From Eudoraea chungangensis (GTDB lineage Bacteria; Bacteroidota; Bacteroidia; Flavobacteriales; Flavobacteriaceae): a DNA stretch of 64,000 bases. The stretch spans positions 124,001 through 188,000 of the forward strand of contig NZ_JARDUB010000006.1 of assembly GCF_029360665.1 (NCBI RefSeq), read 5' to 3'. A program made the translations under genes and the position numbers. Positions 1 through 8,200 of this stretch are shown one piece after another (position 1 is the stretch's first letter; the number at the start of each line of letters is the position of its first letter). Under the pieces are notes generated by a model, which saw only the letters and a list, made by a program, of their open reading frames with translations, did no database searches and was not told the DNA's origin.

Positions 1-2
1 GT

Positions 3-1526
3 TTTAAAGATTCCTTTAGAGATTTAAATGCCGATCAGATCTTCTTGTCAATGATGCTGAATCCGGCATTGTGGTATAATACAGAATTTATCGCCCTAGA
101 TAAAAAAGGGCAAAATGACAGTCTTAGAAATATTATCGACACATCAAAAGACAAGCGGCTGGTAAAGGCTACGGCTTTCTTTGATGAAAAAGGCCAGTAT
201 AAGCTGGCACCGTATCTGCAAGAGGCCTACGCAACGAATACCCCAAATAAATTTCAACAAGATTTTAAAGACATAGATCTGCGACTTGGACTTCTAAACA
301 GGGCTTTAAGCGGAGAGATTGTAAAAATTTTCCCCCTCTTAAATGATGAGAATAACAAATGGGTTTCCAATGTTGAATATCGTTCCGGGCAGTACCCCGT
401 TGCGGACTCATTATATGCCAATTTTGTAAAAAATGCAGTTCCTTACTATTTGATGTCTTTAAGGCAAGCGATTAGTACACAGGATTACACAGAAGCGGAT
501 AAACTGCTATCTGCCTTTCATCAAAACCAAGTGAATCATGGGAGCGAAGTTTTGCCAAATACTAAAAAAGTAAAAACAGAAATCCTCTACAATAAACTAA
601 ACATTTTCAATCGCCTGTACAAGTTTTATGCGATGGTAGGCGTGTTGATGTTTTTTGTTCTGGTTTTTAGAATTTACAAGGAGCGTGCGATATGGCAAAT
701 GGGCACCTACTTTTTTAAAGGCACCATTTATATTCTATTTGTTTGGCATACAGCCGGACTAATAATGCGCTGGTATATTTCAGGCCATGCACCCTGGAGT
801 GATGCTTATGAGAGTATCTTATATGTTTCCTGGGCCACTATGGGTATGGGCCTTTTACTTGGAAGGAAAAGCGATATGACTATCGCTGCTTCTGCCTTTG
901 TAACTTCCATGCTCTTATGGATTGCCCACCAGAGCTGGGTAGATCCTTCTATAGCAAATTTGGTTCCTGTTTTAGACAGTTATTGGTTGATGATTCATGT
1001 TGCGGTAATTGTTGGTAGCTATGGACCTCTGACAGTTGGGATGATTTTAGGTATTGTATGTCTGCTACTAATTATTCTTACTAATAAGGAGAATAAAAAA
1101 CGCATGAAGGCCAGTCTTAAAGAACTTACTATCATCAATGAACTTTCCCTAACGGTTGGCCTCGTAATGCTTACCATTGGGAATTTTCTTGGTGGGCAGT
1201 GGGCCAATGAAAGTTGGGGACGTTATTGGGGATGGGATCCAAAAGAGACTTGGGCCCTGATTTCAATAATGATTTATGCCTTTGTATTGCATATGCGCCT
1301 TGTACCGGGATTAAGAGGTACATGGACCTTTAATTTCGCAAGTATTTTGGCTTTTGGCAGTATTATGATGACGTATTTTGGGGTTAACTTCTACCTAGTA
1401 GGCCTGCATAGTTATGCAAGTGGATCCCAGGTAATTACACCAACTTTTGTTTGGTATACCTTAACTGGTGTTCTCTTCCTTGGTCTTATAAGTCTTTGGC
1501 GCTATCGGGTCTATTATAAGAAATAG
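3..1526 (+). CDS. ccsA: Cytochrome c biogenesis protein, CcsA/ResC part of a ResB-CcsA fusion (5' partial)
   Basis: The reading frame is open back to the window edge, so this is the C-terminal part of a longer protein. The first ~180 visible residues are an extracytoplasmic region as in Bacteroidetes ResB-CcsA fusions. From about codon 200 on there are repeated hydrophobic segments and the haem-handling tryptophan-rich motif WGWDPKETW, followed by a HMR. CcsA/ResC exports haem and, with ResB, ligates it to CXXCH motifs of c-type cytochromes outside the cytoplasmic membrane (System II). The multihaem cytochrome gene at 13.5 kb would be a client. The first in-frame start-like codons (TTG 45, ATG 51) are internal to the protein and not true starts. 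Confidence 0.9.
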   Translation, partial: FKDSFRDLNADQIFLSMMLNPALWYNTEFIALDKKGQNDSLRNIIDTSKDKRLVKATAFFDEKGQYKLAPYLQEAYATNTPNKFQQDFKDIDLRLGLLNRALSGEIVKIFPLLNDENNKWVSNVEYRSGQYPVADSLYANFVKNAVPYYLMSLRQAISTQDYTEADKLLSAFHQNQVNHGSEVLPNTKKVKTEILYNKLNIFNRLYKFYAMVGVLMFFVLVFRIYKERAIWQMGTYFFKGTIYILFVWHTAGLIMRWYISGHAPWSDAYESILYVSWATMGMGLLLGRKSDMTIAASAFVTSMLLWIAHQSWVDPSIANLVPVLDSYWLMIHVAVIVGSYGPLTVGMILGIVCLLLIILTNKENKKRMKASLKELTIINELSLTVGLVMLTIGNFLGGQWANESWGRYWGWDPKETWALISIMIYAFVLHMRLVPGLRGTWTFNFASILAFGSIMMTYFGVNFYLVGLHSYASGSQVITPTFVWYTLTGVLFLGLISLWRYRVYYKK

Positions 1527-1617
1527 GGCCTTGATAATAGATTTACACATTGTATCTTGAGGCAAAGATTGTCTCCATTTTGTACTTTTATATTATCCAA
1601 TAAAATATGGGCTGACA

Positions 1618-2172
1618 ATGGGTAAAAAAAAGTTTACATGGAATTCTGATAAGATAGTTGGGCTCTCTGCCATGGGGATAAGTTTTATTACGTTGATAAT
1701 CTTTATTTATCAAACAAACCTAATGAGCAAACAGAATAGTCTTTCTATTCTCCCTTATTTGCAAATTGCCGTAAGCGATAACGGAGAAGAAAATAGTTAT
1801 GCTCTTTCTATCTTAAACCATGGCGTAGGTCCGGCCATCATAGAATCGGTCACCATTGCTTACGACGGTAAAAAGTATAATCTTAAAAACTATAATGATT
1901 ACTTTATAAACTTCCTTAAATCAGAAAATCTTGGCCTAGATAGTTTAGTTAGCTATTCTTCTTCTAGTACCGAAAAGGGAATGGCCATACCTCCTGGATC
2001 TGCCTATGGTATTCTTGCCGTAAACAATTCACGTAAAGAATATCAGTTATTTAAATCTAAACTAGAAGAAATGCTCCTTGGAGGGATGCAGTATGAAATT
2101 ATTTATAGAAGTATTCAGGATGAAAGATGGTTCATTAGCAACCATTCTACCGGACCTATAAAATTGGACTAA
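1618..2172 (+). CDS. Hypothetical membrane-anchored protein
   Basis: 184 residues. A basic N-terminus is followed by one transmembrane helix (about residues 13-31), and the remainder is a soluble domain of mixed beta/alpha character rich in Ser, Tyr and Asn. No family recognised. The ATG follows a 91-bp gap after the cytochrome synthetase gene, so it may have its own promoter: a weak -7-like TACTTTTA lies ~30 nt upstream. The single N-terminal helix suggests a protein anchored in the inner membrane; topology cannot be decided from sequence. Confidence 0.6.
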   Translation: MGKKKFTWNSDKIVGLSAMGISFITLIIFIYQTNLMSKQNSLSILPYLQIAVSDNGEENSYALSILNHGVGPAIIESVTIAYDGKKYNLKNYNDYFINFLKSENLGLDSLVSYSSSSTEKGMAIPPGSAYGILAVNNSRKEYQLFKSKLEEMLLGGMQYEIIYRSIQDERWFISNHSTGPIKLD

Positions 2173-2348
2173 CTAGTTCTGGGAATGGCAATTGGGTAGT
2201 ATTAAAAAAAAAATTGCATCTTTGTTACATCATGAAGTACTAGAAGTTATGTATACTATAAATGTGAGAGCAAGTCTTGTCTGAGCGTTGGTTAGACAGG
2301 AGTTTTTGTTCCGTCATATTTTTCTTCACCTAACATAATTTCTATAAC

Positions 2349-3758
2349 ATGCAGAACACCAATAAATTTACCCTTAAAAAATTATATAAATATTTTATCG
2401 CTGCCATCACTGGCCAGGAATCTAGTTACACCTCTGGAAGTATCAGGAAGGCCATCTTTATGCTTTCCGTTCCAATGATTCTGGAAATGATGATGGAATC
2501 TATATTCGCCATAGTTGACATCGCCTATGTTTCACAGGTCAGCGTAAATGCTGTGGCTACCATAGGCCTTACCGAATCCGTAATAACCCTTGTCTATGCT
2601 TTAGCCATTGGATTGAGTATGGCAGCCACGGCTGTAGTGGCAAGAAGAGTTGGCGAGGAAAATATTGACGGAGCCAGGGAGGCTGCGGTACAGGCCATTT
2701 TATTAGGAGTCTTAGTAGCCTTGGTAATTGGCGTAGTAGGTTTTCTTTATGCCAAAGATATACTTGGCCTTATGGGAGGAGAACCAGACCTGATAATGGA
2801 AGGTTACGGCTATACCCAATGGCTACTTGGTGGAAATATAACTATTGTATTATTATTTCTTATAAACGCAATTTTTCGTGGAGCCGGGGATGCCTCTGTG
2901 GCTATGTGGACTTTAGTTTTGTCTAATGGCCTGAACATTATTTTAGACCCCATCTTTATTTTCGGATGGGGACCCATCCCGGAATATGGTGTAATGGGAG
3001 CTGCTATTGCTACTAATATCGGTCGTGGTACTGCAGTTGTTTTTCAATTGTCGATTCTCTTTTTTGGATGGAGTAGAATAAAATTACGTCTGGTAGACTT
3101 AAAGCTTAAGATAGGGGTAATGCTTAATCTTATTAAAGTTTCTCTCGGTGGAATTGCACAGTTTTTAATCGGGACTTCCAGTTGGGTATTTCTAATGCGC
3201 CTGATGTCAGAATTTGGAAGCGAAGTCTTAGCCGGTTATACTATAGCCATTAGGGTCATGATGTTTACCTTTATGCCTGCATGGGGGATGAGTAATGCGG
3301 CAGCTACTTTGGTAGGTCAAAATTTAGGGGCTAAACAACCCGAACGCGCAGAAAAATCGGTTTGGATAACTGGAAAATACAATGCCATATTTATGCTTTC
3401 CGTATCCCTGATTTATTTATTTTTTGCTCCGGATATAATTGGTCTTTTTACGGAGGTTGAAACAGTAATTGCCAATGGTTCTCTATGTCTTCAAATTGTG
3501 GCGGCGGGGTATCTTTTTTATGCTTACGGGATGGTAATTTCGCAGGCTTTTAATGGAGCAGGGGACACCAGAACACCAACTAAAATAAATTTAATTGCTT
3601 TTTGGGCAGTTCAACTTCCTTTTGCCTATGTAGCTGCTATTGTCTTTAATTTAGGGGCCTTAGGGGTATTTATAGCTATTACTCTTGCAGAGGTTCTTCT
3701 GTCCGTTATTGCGATTTGGTGGTTTAGAAAAGGGCTATGGAAAAAAACCAATGTTTAG
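2349..3758 (+). CDS. MATE family efflux transporter
   Basis: 469 residues with about twelve hydrophobic segments in two similar halves, the usual MATE (NorM/DinF-type) size and layout. Typical features are the early segment with PMILEMMMES, the loop FRGAGDAS after helix 5-6, and the matching FNGAGDTRTP near residue 405 in the second half. Such proteins export cationic drugs or metabolites in exchange for Na+ or H+. The substrate is not predictable. The gene stands alone after a 176-bp gap and is followed by a gene with a possible promoter overlapping its 3' end. Confidence 0.9.
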   Translation: MQNTNKFTLKKLYKYFIAAITGQESSYTSGSIRKAIFMLSVPMILEMMMESIFAIVDIAYVSQVSVNAVATIGLTESVITLVYALAIGLSMAATAVVARRVGEENIDGAREAAVQAILLGVLVALVIGVVGFLYAKDILGLMGGEPDLIMEGYGYTQWLLGGNITIVLLFLINAIFRGAGDASVAMWTLVLSNGLNIILDPIFIFGWGPIPEYGVMGAAIATNIGRGTAVVFQLSILFFGWSRIKLRLVDLKLKIGVMLNLIKVSLGGIAQFLIGTSSWVFLMRLMSEFGSEVLAGYTIAIRVMMFTFMPAWGMSNAAATLVGQNLGAKQPERAEKSVWITGKYNAIFMLSVSLIYLFFAPDIIGLFTEVETVIANGSLCLQIVAAGYLFYAYGMVISQAFNGAGDTRTPTKINLIAFWAVQLPFAYVAAIVFNLGALGVFIAITLAEVLLSVIAIWWFRKGLWKKTNV

Positions 3759-3760
3759 TC

Positions 3761-3768
3761 TATTTTTG
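3761..3768 (+). promoter_or_regulatory. Possible -7 box of the PLP-enzyme/bshB1 operon
   Basis: TATTTTTG matches the Bacteroidetes -7 consensus TAnnTTTG and lies 28 nt before the ATG of the trans-sulfuration enzyme gene. No clear TTTG is seen about 20 nt upstream, so support is partial. Confidence 0.35.
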
Positions 3769-3795
3769 TAACTTTATTGCTTAAATATACCATAT

Positions 3796-4974
3796 ATGAA
3801 AAAGAGAGAATTGGGAATAAATACGATATGCACACATACAGGAGAATTAAAAGATACTTCATTCAATGGGGCAGTATCTCCGTTGCATATGAGTACTTCT
3901 TATGCCTTCGAAGATGTAGATAAAAAGAGATATCCACGATATTTTAATACCCCAAACCAAGAAGCCCTTTCCATAAAAATTGCTGCTCTCGAGCATGCAG
4001 AAACTGCAATGATTTTTGGAAGTGGAATGGCTGCCGTAAGTACAGGAATATTGGCATTTTTAAGTTCGGGAGATCATGTAGTTTTGCAAAATATGTTATA
4101 TGGAGGAACCTATAACCTGGTAACAACTCAATTCGATAAGATGGGGGTTAGCTATTCTTTTACCGATGGCCTTTCCATTGTAGATTTTGAGGATAAAATA
4201 CGAGAAAACACCAAAATTATTTACATAGAGACTCCTTCAAACCCTTTACTCACCATTACAGATTTAGACGGAATTTCTAAGCTTGCCAAGAAGTATGGAT
4301 TAATTAGTATAATAGATAATACTTTTGCCAGTCCTGTTAATCAGAATCCCATAGATTTTGGAATAGATGTGGTAATTCATAGTGCCACGAAATATATGGG
4401 CGGGCATTCCGATATTTGTGCCGGGGCCATAGCCACTTCAAAGGCCTTGATGGAGCCAATTTTTCAATTGGCCATAAATCTGGGCGGTAGTTTAAGTGAT
4501 TATACTGTATGGCTTCTGGAGCGTAGTATCAAAACCATGGGAATTAGAGTGAAAACACAAAATGAAAATGCCATGTGCCTGGCAACTTATTTAGAAAATC
4601 ATTCCCTGGTAAAAAAAGTGTATTACCCGGGCTTAACTTCACATGAAGATCATGAACTGGCAAAAAAGCAGATGTCGGGTTTTGGAGGGATGATGTCGTT
4701 TGAACTTGAGGAAACTTTAGATGCTGCTGCGTTTCGAAAGGCCTTAAATTTTATAAAGTCTTCGATGAGTTTAGCGGGGGTTGAAAGTACTGTTTTGTCG
4801 CCAGCTATGACATCACATGCTTTGATGGGTGCTGAGGAGCGAGCTAAGCAGGGGATTGCAGATGGGTTAATTCGCTTTTCACTTGGCATTGAAGACAAAG
4901 AAGATCTTATCGCCGATATGGAGCAGGCTTTTGAAAAAATAAGCAAAAACGAAATGGCTATTAGCACGCCTTAA
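3796..4974 (+). CDS. Cys/Met metabolism PLP enzyme (cystathionine gamma-synthase/lyase or methionine gamma-lyase family)
   Basis: 392 residues, normal length for the family. The PLP-lysine is in SATKYMGGHSD (around residue 198). The cofactor region GSGMAAVS and the tyrosine of MLYGGTY are present, and the C-terminal domain carries GGMMSFEL and the SLAGVESTVLSPAMTSH segment that binds the substrate carboxylate. Family members catalyse gamma- or beta-elimination or gamma-replacement on sulfur amino acids. Which reaction applies here cannot be settled from sequence. Only 18 nt separate it from bshB1, so the two are probably co-transcribed; a cysteine-forming or cysteine-using role would fit bacillithiol synthesis. 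A second paralogue lies at 55.7-57.0 kb. Confidence 0.85.
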   Translation: MKKRELGINTICTHTGELKDTSFNGAVSPLHMSTSYAFEDVDKKRYPRYFNTPNQEALSIKIAALEHAETAMIFGSGMAAVSTGILAFLSSGDHVVLQNMLYGGTYNLVTTQFDKMGVSYSFTDGLSIVDFEDKIRENTKIIYIETPSNPLLTITDLDGISKLAKKYGLISIIDNTFASPVNQNPIDFGIDVVIHSATKYMGGHSDICAGAIATSKALMEPIFQLAINLGGSLSDYTVWLLERSIKTMGIRVKTQNENAMCLATYLENHSLVKKVYYPGLTSHEDHELAKKQMSGFGGMMSFELEETLDAAAFRKALNFIKSSMSLAGVESTVLSPAMTSHALMGAEERAKQGIADGLIRFSLGIEDKEDLIADMEQAFEKISKNEMAISTP

Positions 4975-4992
4975 TCTTAGCAAGTTAACTTA

Positions 4993-5715
4993 ATGAAATT
5001 AGACGTATTGGTATTCGGAGCGCATCCAGATGACGCCGAATTGGGAGCTGGTGGCACTATCGCCAAATGTATAAGCGAAGGTAAAAAAGTAGGGATTATT
5101 GATCTAACTCGTGGGGAATTAGGTACGAGGGGAACCGCAGAGATAAGAGATACAGAAGCTGTTAATGCCGCTAAAATCTTAGGAGTTAGTATTCGTGAAA
5201 ACCTTGAATTCGCTGATGGTTTTTTTATTAATGATAAGGCACATCAAATAGCTATTATTCAAATAATCCGTAAATATCAACCCGATATTGTGCTGTGCAA
5301 TGCTATTGATGATCGCCATATAGATCATGGAAAAGGAAGTAACTTAGTAAGTGATTCCTGTTTTCTTAGTGGCTTGGTAAAAGTAGACACCAAATTAATA
5401 GGCGATGAGACCTGGCAAAACGCATGGAGGCCAAAACAAGTGTACCACTACATACAATGGAAAAACATAAATCCAGATTTTGTGGTAGATGTCAGTGACT
5501 ATATAGATAAAAAGATGGAAGCAATTGTGGCCTATAAATCCCAGTTTTATGATCCAAATAGTGCAGAACCAGAAACCCCGATAAGTAGTCAGAATTTTAC
5601 GGAAAGCATAAGATACAGGGCTAAAGATTTAGGCAGACTTGTAGGTGTGGAATATGCAGAGGGTTTTACGGTTGAAAGACATATTGCGGTTAAGTCTCTC
5701 TGGGATATTTGTTAG
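4993..5715 (+). CDS. bshB1: Bacillithiol biosynthesis deacetylase BshB1
   Basis: 240 residues, LmbE/PIG-L family. It has the zinc-binding motif AHPDDAELG at residues 10-18 and the later NAIDDRHIDHGK with the second histidine set, the pattern of BshB1. The enzyme removes the acetyl group from GlcNAc-malate, giving GlcN-malate, the second step of bacillithiol synthesis in the cytoplasm. It probably forms an operon with the preceding PLP enzyme. Its TAG stop overlaps the TAA stop of the convergent histidine kinase gene by 4 nt, leaving no room for an intergenic terminator. Confidence 0.9.
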   Translation: MKLDVLVFGAHPDDAELGAGGTIAKCISEGKKVGIIDLTRGELGTRGTAEIRDTEAVNAAKILGVSIRENLEFADGFFINDKAHQIAIIQIIRKYQPDIVLCNAIDDRHIDHGKGSNLVSDSCFLSGLVKVDTKLIGDETWQNAWRPKQVYHYIQWKNINPDFVVDVSDYIDKKMEAIVAYKSQFYDPNSAEPETPISSQNFTESIRYRAKDLGRLVGVEYAEGFTVERHIAVKSLWDIC

Positions 5716-7802
5716 ACAGCTTTGCCGTATGATTTCTTTACCTTGGGTAGGGTAAAATGAAATACACTGCCCTTTCTTAGCACACTGTGGGCCCAAATTG
5801 TGCCACCATTTTTTTCTATCATTTCCTTACAAAGAGAGAGTCCAAGACCCGTGCCTTTTTCGTTCTGTGTTCCGTAAGTAGATACCGTGGAATCATTTTC
5901 AAAAAGTTTGTCTACCGTAGACTCGTCCATACCCACTCCGTTATCTTTTACCGTAACCTCCCATTGTGTATCTCTTTCATAAGCCTCAATTTTAATTATT
6001 CCATTCCTTGGCGTAAACTTTAGTGCGTTACTTATGAGATTTCTTATTACGATATCTATTTGATTGCTGTCGGACCAAGTAAGGGTGTTTTCTTGAATGT
6101 TATTATCTATCTTAATAGACTTTTTTGTAGCAATCTCTGATAGTAGATTAATGTTTTCCTGAACGAGGGTCTCCAAAGCCATCATAGAGGGTTTGGTGAC
6201 CGCTCCATTCATTTGGGTATTTCCCCAAGAAAGTAAGTTGTTCAGCGTAAAGCCAATATGATTTACATCTTCTCTTAACTTGGGAACGAAACCAAGAAAT
6301 TCCTTAGTACTTACATCGCCATCAGAATAAAGCCTAAGTAACTCTTGCAAAGCCCCAATAGGTCCTCTTAAATCATGGCCAATAATCGAAAATAATTTGG
6401 TCTTGGTCTCGTTATTCTCATTCAACTCATCCTCTCTTTTCTTTAAGATAGCTTGTTTTTCTTCCAGTTCCTTGTTGAGTCGCTTCTGTATTTTTTGCCC
6501 TCTATAGACCAGGAATGTAATTATTACAAATACCATTAAAATGGCTACTGCAATATTTATATAACGCTGCTGTCTGGCAAGTGCCTTTTCATTGTCTTCA
6601 ATTAGCTGAAGTTTTTGTTTGTCGTACTCTGTTTTGGTTTTAAACATCGTAAGACTTTTTTTGTTTTCATTTCTCGATAGGGTCTCCGAGAGACTCTGGT
6701 ATAGTTCATGAAAACAAAGAGATTTATTGTATTCTTCTTTGTTTTTATAAATTCTGTAGAGAGTTTTGGCACACTTCTGAGTGCCCTCTAAGAAAGAAAT
6801 CTTATCTGAAATTTCGTAGGCGATTTCGGCAAAATGCTGGGATAAACTGTCTTTTCCCTGAGCAAAATAAGCCTCAGCCATCCCATTGTACAAATCAATG
6901 ATTCCACGGTCATCATCTAGGTTACGATGCAGTAATTCTGCCTGGTTATACCAGAAAAGGGCCCATTTAAATTTTTTATCATTTAAGTATACCTTCCCTT
7001 TTATTTCATAACTAAACGCTAGCCAGTCTAGAATATCGTGTTTTTCAAAAATGGCAATACTCTTGTTTATATTAAACATGGCATAATCCAAATTACCCAT
7101 ATCTGCATAGACAGAGGCAAGATTACTCAACGTTTCGGCCATTATTATTTCATTCCCCAACTGTACATTAATCTTTTTAACTCTATTGTAGAACTCTAGA
7201 GATTGTGAATAGTCTTTTTGTGAAGCGTACAAGTTGGCTATATTTTCGTTCAAAATAGAAAGTACTTCGAGTTCTCGAATATCTTCAGCCAGTTCAATGG
7301 CCTCCAGGTAGCCAGAAAGCGCTTTTGCATAATCCCCTTTGTAAGCATGCTCCCCTGCCAAGTTATTTTTTATCCAAAGACTAAGTTTTTTATCCTTAAT
7401 AAAATCTGCTAGACTGAGTGCTTTAACATATTGTACAATCGCACTATCCGTCTGTCCTTTATCGGAATAGTAGTCGCCTATTCCGAGAAGTGCATTACTT
7501 TCTCCTTTCTTATAACCACTTTTAATGCTCAAATCCAAGGCTTCTTTGGTAAAGAGTAGAGCGCTATCCCGATTGTAATAACGATAGCCTGTTCTTAGGT
7601 CAAGTAATAGATCAATATAAGCAGAGTCCTTCGGACTGAAAGAATTAGATTCTCTTAATGTCTCTAGGGCGGTTAGCAGTTCACCTCGCTTTGTCTTTTG
7701 CCCGTTAATAGGCATACTACTAAAGAGTAAGAAAAATACCAGGCCTGTCCATTTCAATAAAAGACTTCCATACCCAGGTGTAAATTTTCTTTGATAATCC
7801 AT
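5712..7802 (-). CDS. TPR-containing sensor histidine kinase
   Basis: 696 residues. A signal peptide (cleavage near residue 34) is followed by a periplasmic region of TPR-like helices (about 60-370), a coiled-coil-like stretch, one transmembrane helix at 416-434, a HisKA domain with phospho-acceptor His476 in IIGHDLRGP, and a HATPase with N592, DNGVGM at 620-625 and GTGLGL at 650-655. It autophosphorylates in the cytoplasm in response to an unknown signal. No response regulator gene is adjacent, so its partner is elsewhere. The upstream region holds an 11-bp inverted repeat (7868-7914). Confidence 0.9.
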   Translation of the reverse strand: MDYQRKFTPGYGSLLLKWTGLVFFLLFSSMPINGQKTKRGELLTALETLRESNSFSPKDSAYIDLLLDLRTGYRYYNRDSALLFTKEALDLSIKSGYKKGESNALLGIGDYYSDKGQTDSAIVQYVKALSLADFIKDKKLSLWIKNNLAGEHAYKGDYAKALSGYLEAIELAEDIRELEVLSILNENIANLYASQKDYSQSLEFYNRVKKINVQLGNEIIMAETLSNLASVYADMGNLDYAMFNINKSIAIFEKHDILDWLAFSYEIKGKVYLNDKKFKWALFWYNQAELLHRNLDDDRGIIDLYNGMAEAYFAQGKDSLSQHFAEIAYEISDKISFLEGTQKCAKTLYRIYKNKEEYNKSLCFHELYQSLSETLSRNENKKSLTMFKTKTEYDKQKLQLIEDNEKALARQQRYINIAVAILMVFVIITFLVYRGQKIQKRLNKELEEKQAILKKREDELNENNETKTKLFSIIGHDLRGPIGALQELLRLYSDGDVSTKEFLGFVPKLREDVNHIGFTLNNLLSWGNTQMNGAVTKPSMMALETLVQENINLLSEIATKKSIKIDNNIQENTLTWSDSNQIDIVIRNLISNALKFTPRNGIIKIEAYERDTQWEVTVKDNGVGMDESTVDKLFENDSTVSTYGTQNEKGTGLGLSLCKEMIEKNGGTIWAHSVLRKGSVFHFTLPKVKKSYGKAV

Positions 7803-7867
7803 ATTTGGAATAAATAATTCTGAAGTCTAAAATACACTGGAGACTAGCCGTGAAATAATTTATGTTG

Positions 7868-7914
7868 TGAAATGCAACTTTTTGTTTGTTTGATCCATTT
7901 AATGTTGCATTTCA
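7868..7914. repeat. 11-bp perfect inverted repeat with 25-nt spacer
   Basis: TGAAATGCAAC (7868-7878) and its exact reverse complement GTTGCATTTCA (7904-7914) are separated by 25 nt of T-rich sequence. It lies 66 nt upstream of the histidine kinase start and 96 nt upstream of the tRNA-His promoter. It could be an operator for a dimeric regulator or a hairpin; neither is proven. Confidence 0.6.
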
Positions 7915-8009
7915 TCGATGATTTGGGGTCATTTAGGGGTATAACCTCAACCAATCTTGACGATTGGTCTGCTGAAAGGATATGAAAGGCAAAATTGTAT
8001 AGGGTTTCG

Positions 8010-8041
8010 TTTGAAACATTGGTTAAAAAAAATTACCTTTG
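8010..8041 (+). promoter_or_regulatory. Promoter of tRNA-His (TTTG-N20-TAnnTTTG)
   Basis: TTTG at 8010-8013 and TACCTTTG at 8034-8041, spaced by 20 nt, match exactly the Bacteroidetes primary sigma consensus. The tRNA begins 17 nt downstream. Confidence 0.8.
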
Positions 8042-8057
8042 CCACCGCTTGTAAATG

Positions 8058-8131
8058 GTGGTTGTAGCTCAGCTGGTTAGAGCGCTGGATTGTGGTTCCA
8101 GAGGTCGCCGGTTCGAACCCGGTCTTCCACC
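8058..8131 (+). tRNA. tRNA-His(GUG)
   Basis: A cloverleaf can be drawn: D arm GCTC/GAGC, anticodon stem CTGGA/TCCAG with loop TTGTGGT (anticodon GTG at 8092-8094), T arm GCCGG-TTCGAAC-CCGGT. G8057 can serve as the extra G-1 of tRNA-His opposite discriminator C8131. CCA is not encoded. In the acceptor stem positions 5-68 and 6-67 read as two adjacent U-U mismatches, the rest pairs normally. Confidence 0.93.
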
Positions 8132-8146
8132 CAAAAAGGCAACAAA

Positions 8147-8174
8147 AAAGCCCTAAATATTTAGGGCTTTTTTT
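8147..8174. terminator. Bidirectional terminator between tRNA-His and the M28 peptidase gene
   Basis: A perfect palindrome AAAGCCCTAAA-TA-TTTAGGGCTTT with a T run on the right and an A run on the left can terminate both the tRNA transcript and the convergent peptidase transcript. Confidence 0.85.
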
Positions 8175-8200
8175 ATTTCTATTAGATAGTAAATAGCTAG

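Noticed and set aside
2276-2312. Weak hairpin CTTGTCT/AGACAGG followed by TTTTTG before the MATE gene
   Set aside because: Seven pairs with one wobble and an 11-nt loop, no long T run and no clear preceding gene to terminate; too weak for a terminator or riboswitch call.
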